A stretch of 8,798 nucleotides of DNA from Treponema sp. (GTDB lineage: Bacteria; Spirochaetota; Spirochaetia; Treponematales; Breznakiellaceae): assembly GCA_031261385.1 (NCBI GenBank), contig JAISJS010000385.1, positions 1-8,798 on the forward strand. The letters are read 5' to 3'. Position numbers and translations under genes: made by a program. This document shows positions 7,454-8,798 of this stretch, in pieces. Numbering within the stretch: the stretch's first letter is position 1; each line of letters opens with the position of its first letter. Under the pieces are notes generated by a model, which ran no database searches, was not told the DNA's origin, and saw only the letters and a list, made by a program, of their open reading frames with translations.

Positions 7454-7482
7454 ATTTTACCACCGAAAATTTCAACTGTCAA
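7454..7482 (-). promoter_or_regulatory. Sigma-70 promoter of the kinase/dehydrogenase/transporter operon
   Basis: On the minus strand a perfect -35 TTGACA (7482-7477) is followed by 17 bases and a -10 TAAAAT (7459-7454), matching the consensus at five of six positions. Transcription would start near 7447 and leave a leader of about 50 nt, too short for a typical riboswitch. A near-consensus promoter covered by an operator fits strong expression held off by a repressor. Confidence 0.8.
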
Positions 7483-7483
7483 C

Positions 7484-7511
7484 AAAAATCGTTAAAAAAA
7501 AGACGATTTTT
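7484..7511. promoter_or_regulatory. Inverted repeat of the operator outer half-site, upstream of the operon -35
   Basis: AAAAATCGT (7484-7492) and ACGATTTTT (7503-7511) are perfect inverted 9-bp arms separated by 10 bases. The same ACGATTTT word forms the right flank of the main operator at 7443-7450, so the region has three copies. The arms lie just upstream of the operon -35 and on the other side from the regulator gene. They could be a secondary operator or an activator site. The CpG core of the main operator is absent, so binding by the same protein is uncertain. Confidence 0.5.
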
Positions 7512-7532
7512 TATTAATTAATTACAATTTGA

Positions 7533-7567
7533 CGGGCAGCCCGCGAGAGCCGCAATGCTCCGCATTG
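7533..7567. repeat. Two short perfect palindromes upstream of the regulator gene
   Basis: CGGGCAGCCCG (7533-7543) is a perfect 11-bp palindrome around one base. CAATGC-TCC-GCATTG (7553-7567) is a perfect inverted repeat of 6-bp arms; its right arm overlaps the candidate regulator -35 by three bases. The stretch is much more GC-rich than the surrounding AT-rich intergenic DNA. Either could be an autoregulatory or second-regulator site. No function is shown. Confidence 0.35.
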
Positions 7568-7593
7568 ACAAGCTGATAATTCATAAATAGCAT
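7565..7593 (+). promoter_or_regulatory. Candidate promoter of the LacI-family regulator gene
   Basis: A perfect -35 TTGACA (7565-7570), 17-bp spacing and a weak -10 TAGCAT (7588-7593, four of six matches) point toward the regulator. Transcription would begin within a base or two of the ATG at 7600. A rival -10, GATAAT at 7575-7580, has no good -35 and would give a leader of about 13 nt. The promoter is plausible but less convincing than the operon promoter. Confidence 0.5.
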
Positions 7594-7599
7594 GTTGCA

Positions 7600-8649
7600 A
7601 TGGACAGCAATAGAACGACCAATTATCGAAAACCTACCATGAAGGATGTGGCGGAAGCCGCCGGGGTTTCCATTTCCACGGTATCCCATGTTCTTAACGG
7701 TACCCGGTTTGTTTCCGCAGAAACTATCAGCAAAGTTGAAAATGCCGTCCAAACGTTGAAATTCAGGGTAAACCCCATCGCCCGGAATCTGCGCAGCGGA
7801 GAATCCCGCCTTATCGGTTTCGTGGTATCCAACCTGGAAAGTCCTTTTTATGTGAATATCGCCAAGGGTATTGAAAAAACCGTTAATGCCCTGGGGTACC
7901 AGCTGATCCTTATTGATTCTGCCGAGAAAAAAAGCGCTGAAATAAAGAGTATTGAATCCCTCTACCTTAGGGGAACTGATGGTATCATAATAGCCCCCAC
8001 TACCACCGACTGCGGCTATCTGAAAAACATACTGCCCCCGGATTTTCCCCTGGTCTTTGTTGACCGGCAGCCCACCGCTTACAATGCCGACTGTGTCCTC
8101 CTTAACAATGCCGGCGCCAGCTATAAAGCAACCCGGCATTTACTGAACAAGGGCTATACCCGGATCGGTTTTGTATCCTTTCATTTTGGCGAATCGGACA
8201 TTGATCCCACCATTATGGAACGTATTGCGGGGTATAAGCAGGCGCACCGCGAAGCGGGCATTGAAATTGCCGATGAGCTTATCAACACTGTCCCCGGCGG
8301 ATCTTCTACTCCGGCGGAACTCCTCCACGCCGAACCCTATCTGATTATGAAAAAATTACTCGGCGCTCCGGTTCAGGCGGTACTCTGCGGGAACAGTCTT
8401 GCCGCAATCGGCGTGTACCGCTGCCTGAAGGACGCTGAAATCCCCATACCTGAAAAAGTCGCCCTTATCACTTTTGATGACGATCTCTGGCTTTCCATGG
8501 CTACCCCCCGGATTTCCGCCGTAGTTCAGCCGGCAGAGTTCATGGGTTCCACCGCCGCCAAACAGCTGTTAAAACGTATCCAGTCAAAAACAAAAACCTA
8601 TAAAACCCTGCACCTGGATGCGGAAATCATCTTCCGCGAATCCTGCTAG
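7600..8649 (+). CDS. LacI-family transcriptional regulator
   Basis: A 349-residue repressor of usual LacI/GalR length. The helix-turn-helix is at 13-34 (TMKDVAEAAGVSISTVSHVLNG), followed by the hinge helix NPIARNLR (58-65) with L64 at the minor-groove leucine position. The effector-binding core is at about 70-345, with SPFYVNIAKGIE (81-92), GTDGIIIAP (125-133), VFVDRQP (152-158), YTRIGFVS (186-193) and ALITFDDD (288-295), the standard LacI/periplasmic-binding fold. It is divergent from the sugar operon and very probably its local repressor, released by the transported sugar or a derived phosphate. No Shine-Dalgarno sequence precedes ATG 7600. A TAG at 7588-7590 in the same frame rules out a longer protein, apart from rare starts. 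ATG at 7639 (M14) would still keep the DNA-binding helix but also lacks a ribosome binding site. The family call is secure; effector and target are inferred from context. Confidence 0.93.
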   Translation: MDSNRTTNYRKPTMKDVAEAAGVSISTVSHVLNGTRFVSAETISKVENAVQTLKFRVNPIARNLRSGESRLIGFVVSNLESPFYVNIAKGIEKTVNALGYQLILIDSAEKKSAEIKSIESLYLRGTDGIIIAPTTTDCGYLKNILPPDFPLVFVDRQPTAYNADCVLLNNAGASYKATRHLLNKGYTRIGFVSFHFGESDIDPTIMERIAGYKQAHREAGIEIADELINTVPGGSSTPAELLHAEPYLIMKKLLGAPVQAVLCGNSLAAIGVYRCLKDAEIPIPEKVALITFDDDLWLSMATPRISAVVQPAEFMGSTAAKQLLKRIQSKTKTYKTLHLDAEIIFRESC

Positions 8650-8677
8650 TGTAGTTGTAATAAACAGAAGACAAAAC

Positions 8678-8796
8678 CGCAGAGAACGCAGAGGGGTGCA
8701 CGCGAAAGCGTGCAAACGCGGAGAACGCGGAGTGGAGAAGACAAGAGAATTTGAAGTTTATTTGGCATTCTCCGCGTCCTCTGCGCCTACTCCGTG
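8678..8796. repeat. Structured intergenic repeat: CGCrGAGAACGCrGAG units in direct and inverted orientation
   Basis: Downstream of the regulator, CGCAGAGAACGCAGAG (8678-8693) and CGCGGAGAACGCGGAG (8717-8732) are direct copies. An inverted copy lies at 8770-8785, whose reverse complement is CGCAGAGGACGCGGAG. A further partial unit, ACTCCGTG, reaches 8796 near the window end. The inverted copy matches the second direct copy at 14 of 16 bases, so a long stem with a 37-base loop is possible. It resembles dispersed intergenic repeats that I recall from some bacterial genomes, but its copy number cannot be judged from one window. No coding potential is apparent in 8650-8798. Confidence 0.7.
8697..8714 (+). 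repeat. Perfect 7-bp hairpin with GAAA loop between the repeat units
   Basis: TGCACGC, loop GAAA, GCGTGCA: seven perfect base pairs closed by a GNRA-type tetraloop, placed exactly between the two direct repeat units. It could help stop or stabilise the regulator transcript. No U-run follows, so it is not a standard intrinsic terminator. Confidence 0.65.
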
Positions 8797-8798
8797 TT

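Noticed and set aside
7484..7511. Inverted repeat read as an intrinsic terminator
   Set aside because: The stem is mostly A-T pairs with a 10-base A-rich loop, and it lies between divergent promoters, where a terminator has no transcript to end.
7522..8139. Long minus-strand open frame (205 codons) opposite the regulator
   Set aside because: It lies antisense to the N-terminal half of a clear LacI-family gene, has no recognisable domain and no ribosome binding site; a by-product of the real gene's codon use.
8678..8796. CRISPR-like array at the right edge
   Set aside because: There are only two direct units of about 16 bases, with a hairpin between them and an inverted copy; repeat length, spacing and orientation do not fit CRISPR.

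Overview
The window holds one complete-looking sugar or polyol uptake and catabolism operon on the minus strand (about 7450 down to 1, running off the left edge). It is controlled by a divergently transcribed LacI-family regulator on the plus strand (7600-8649). Moderate GC content, AT-rich intergenic DNA, strong AGGAG-type ribosome binding sites and a typical lipoprotein signal on the binding protein fit an anaerobic, heterotrophic bacterium. The protein style and the dispersed CGCGGAGAACGCGGAG-type repeat at the right edge made me think of a Treponema-like spirochaete, but that assignment is an inference and was not tested.

Layout, read in the direction of transcription (right to left): FGGY-family sugar kinase (7395-5869); NAD-type short-chain polyol/sugar dehydrogenase (5851-5075); lipoprotein periplasmic sugar-binding protein (5040-3934); double-domain RbsA/MglA-type ATPase (3904-2405); first RbsC-type permease (2408-1419, 4-bp ATGA overlap with the ATPase); second RbsC-type permease (1383-391); and the first 122 codons of an amidohydrolase-family TIM-barrel metal hydrolase (366 to beyond the left edge). 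All gaps are 17-35 bp or an overlap, and I see no internal terminator, so this looks like one transcript.

The 204-bp divergent region (7396-7599) is the most informative non-coding DNA. The operon has a near-consensus sigma-70 promoter (TTGACA, 17 bp, TAAAAT). A 28-bp palindrome with a central CpG sits over the predicted transcription start, as expected for a LacI-family operator. Further copies of its outer half-site lie upstream of the -35. The regulator gene has no visible Shine-Dalgarno sequence, and its best promoter would start transcription about at the ATG, so it may be leaderless.

Proposed working model (inference): a polyol or ketose enters through the binding protein, two permeases and the ATPase. 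The dehydrogenase oxidises a polyol to a ketose and the FGGY kinase phosphorylates it. The terminal hydrolase may open a lactone or process a related intermediate. The substrate cannot be read from sequence alone. No transposon, CRISPR array, RNA gene or phage gene was seen. The right edge (8650-8798) is intergenic and contains a structured repeat.
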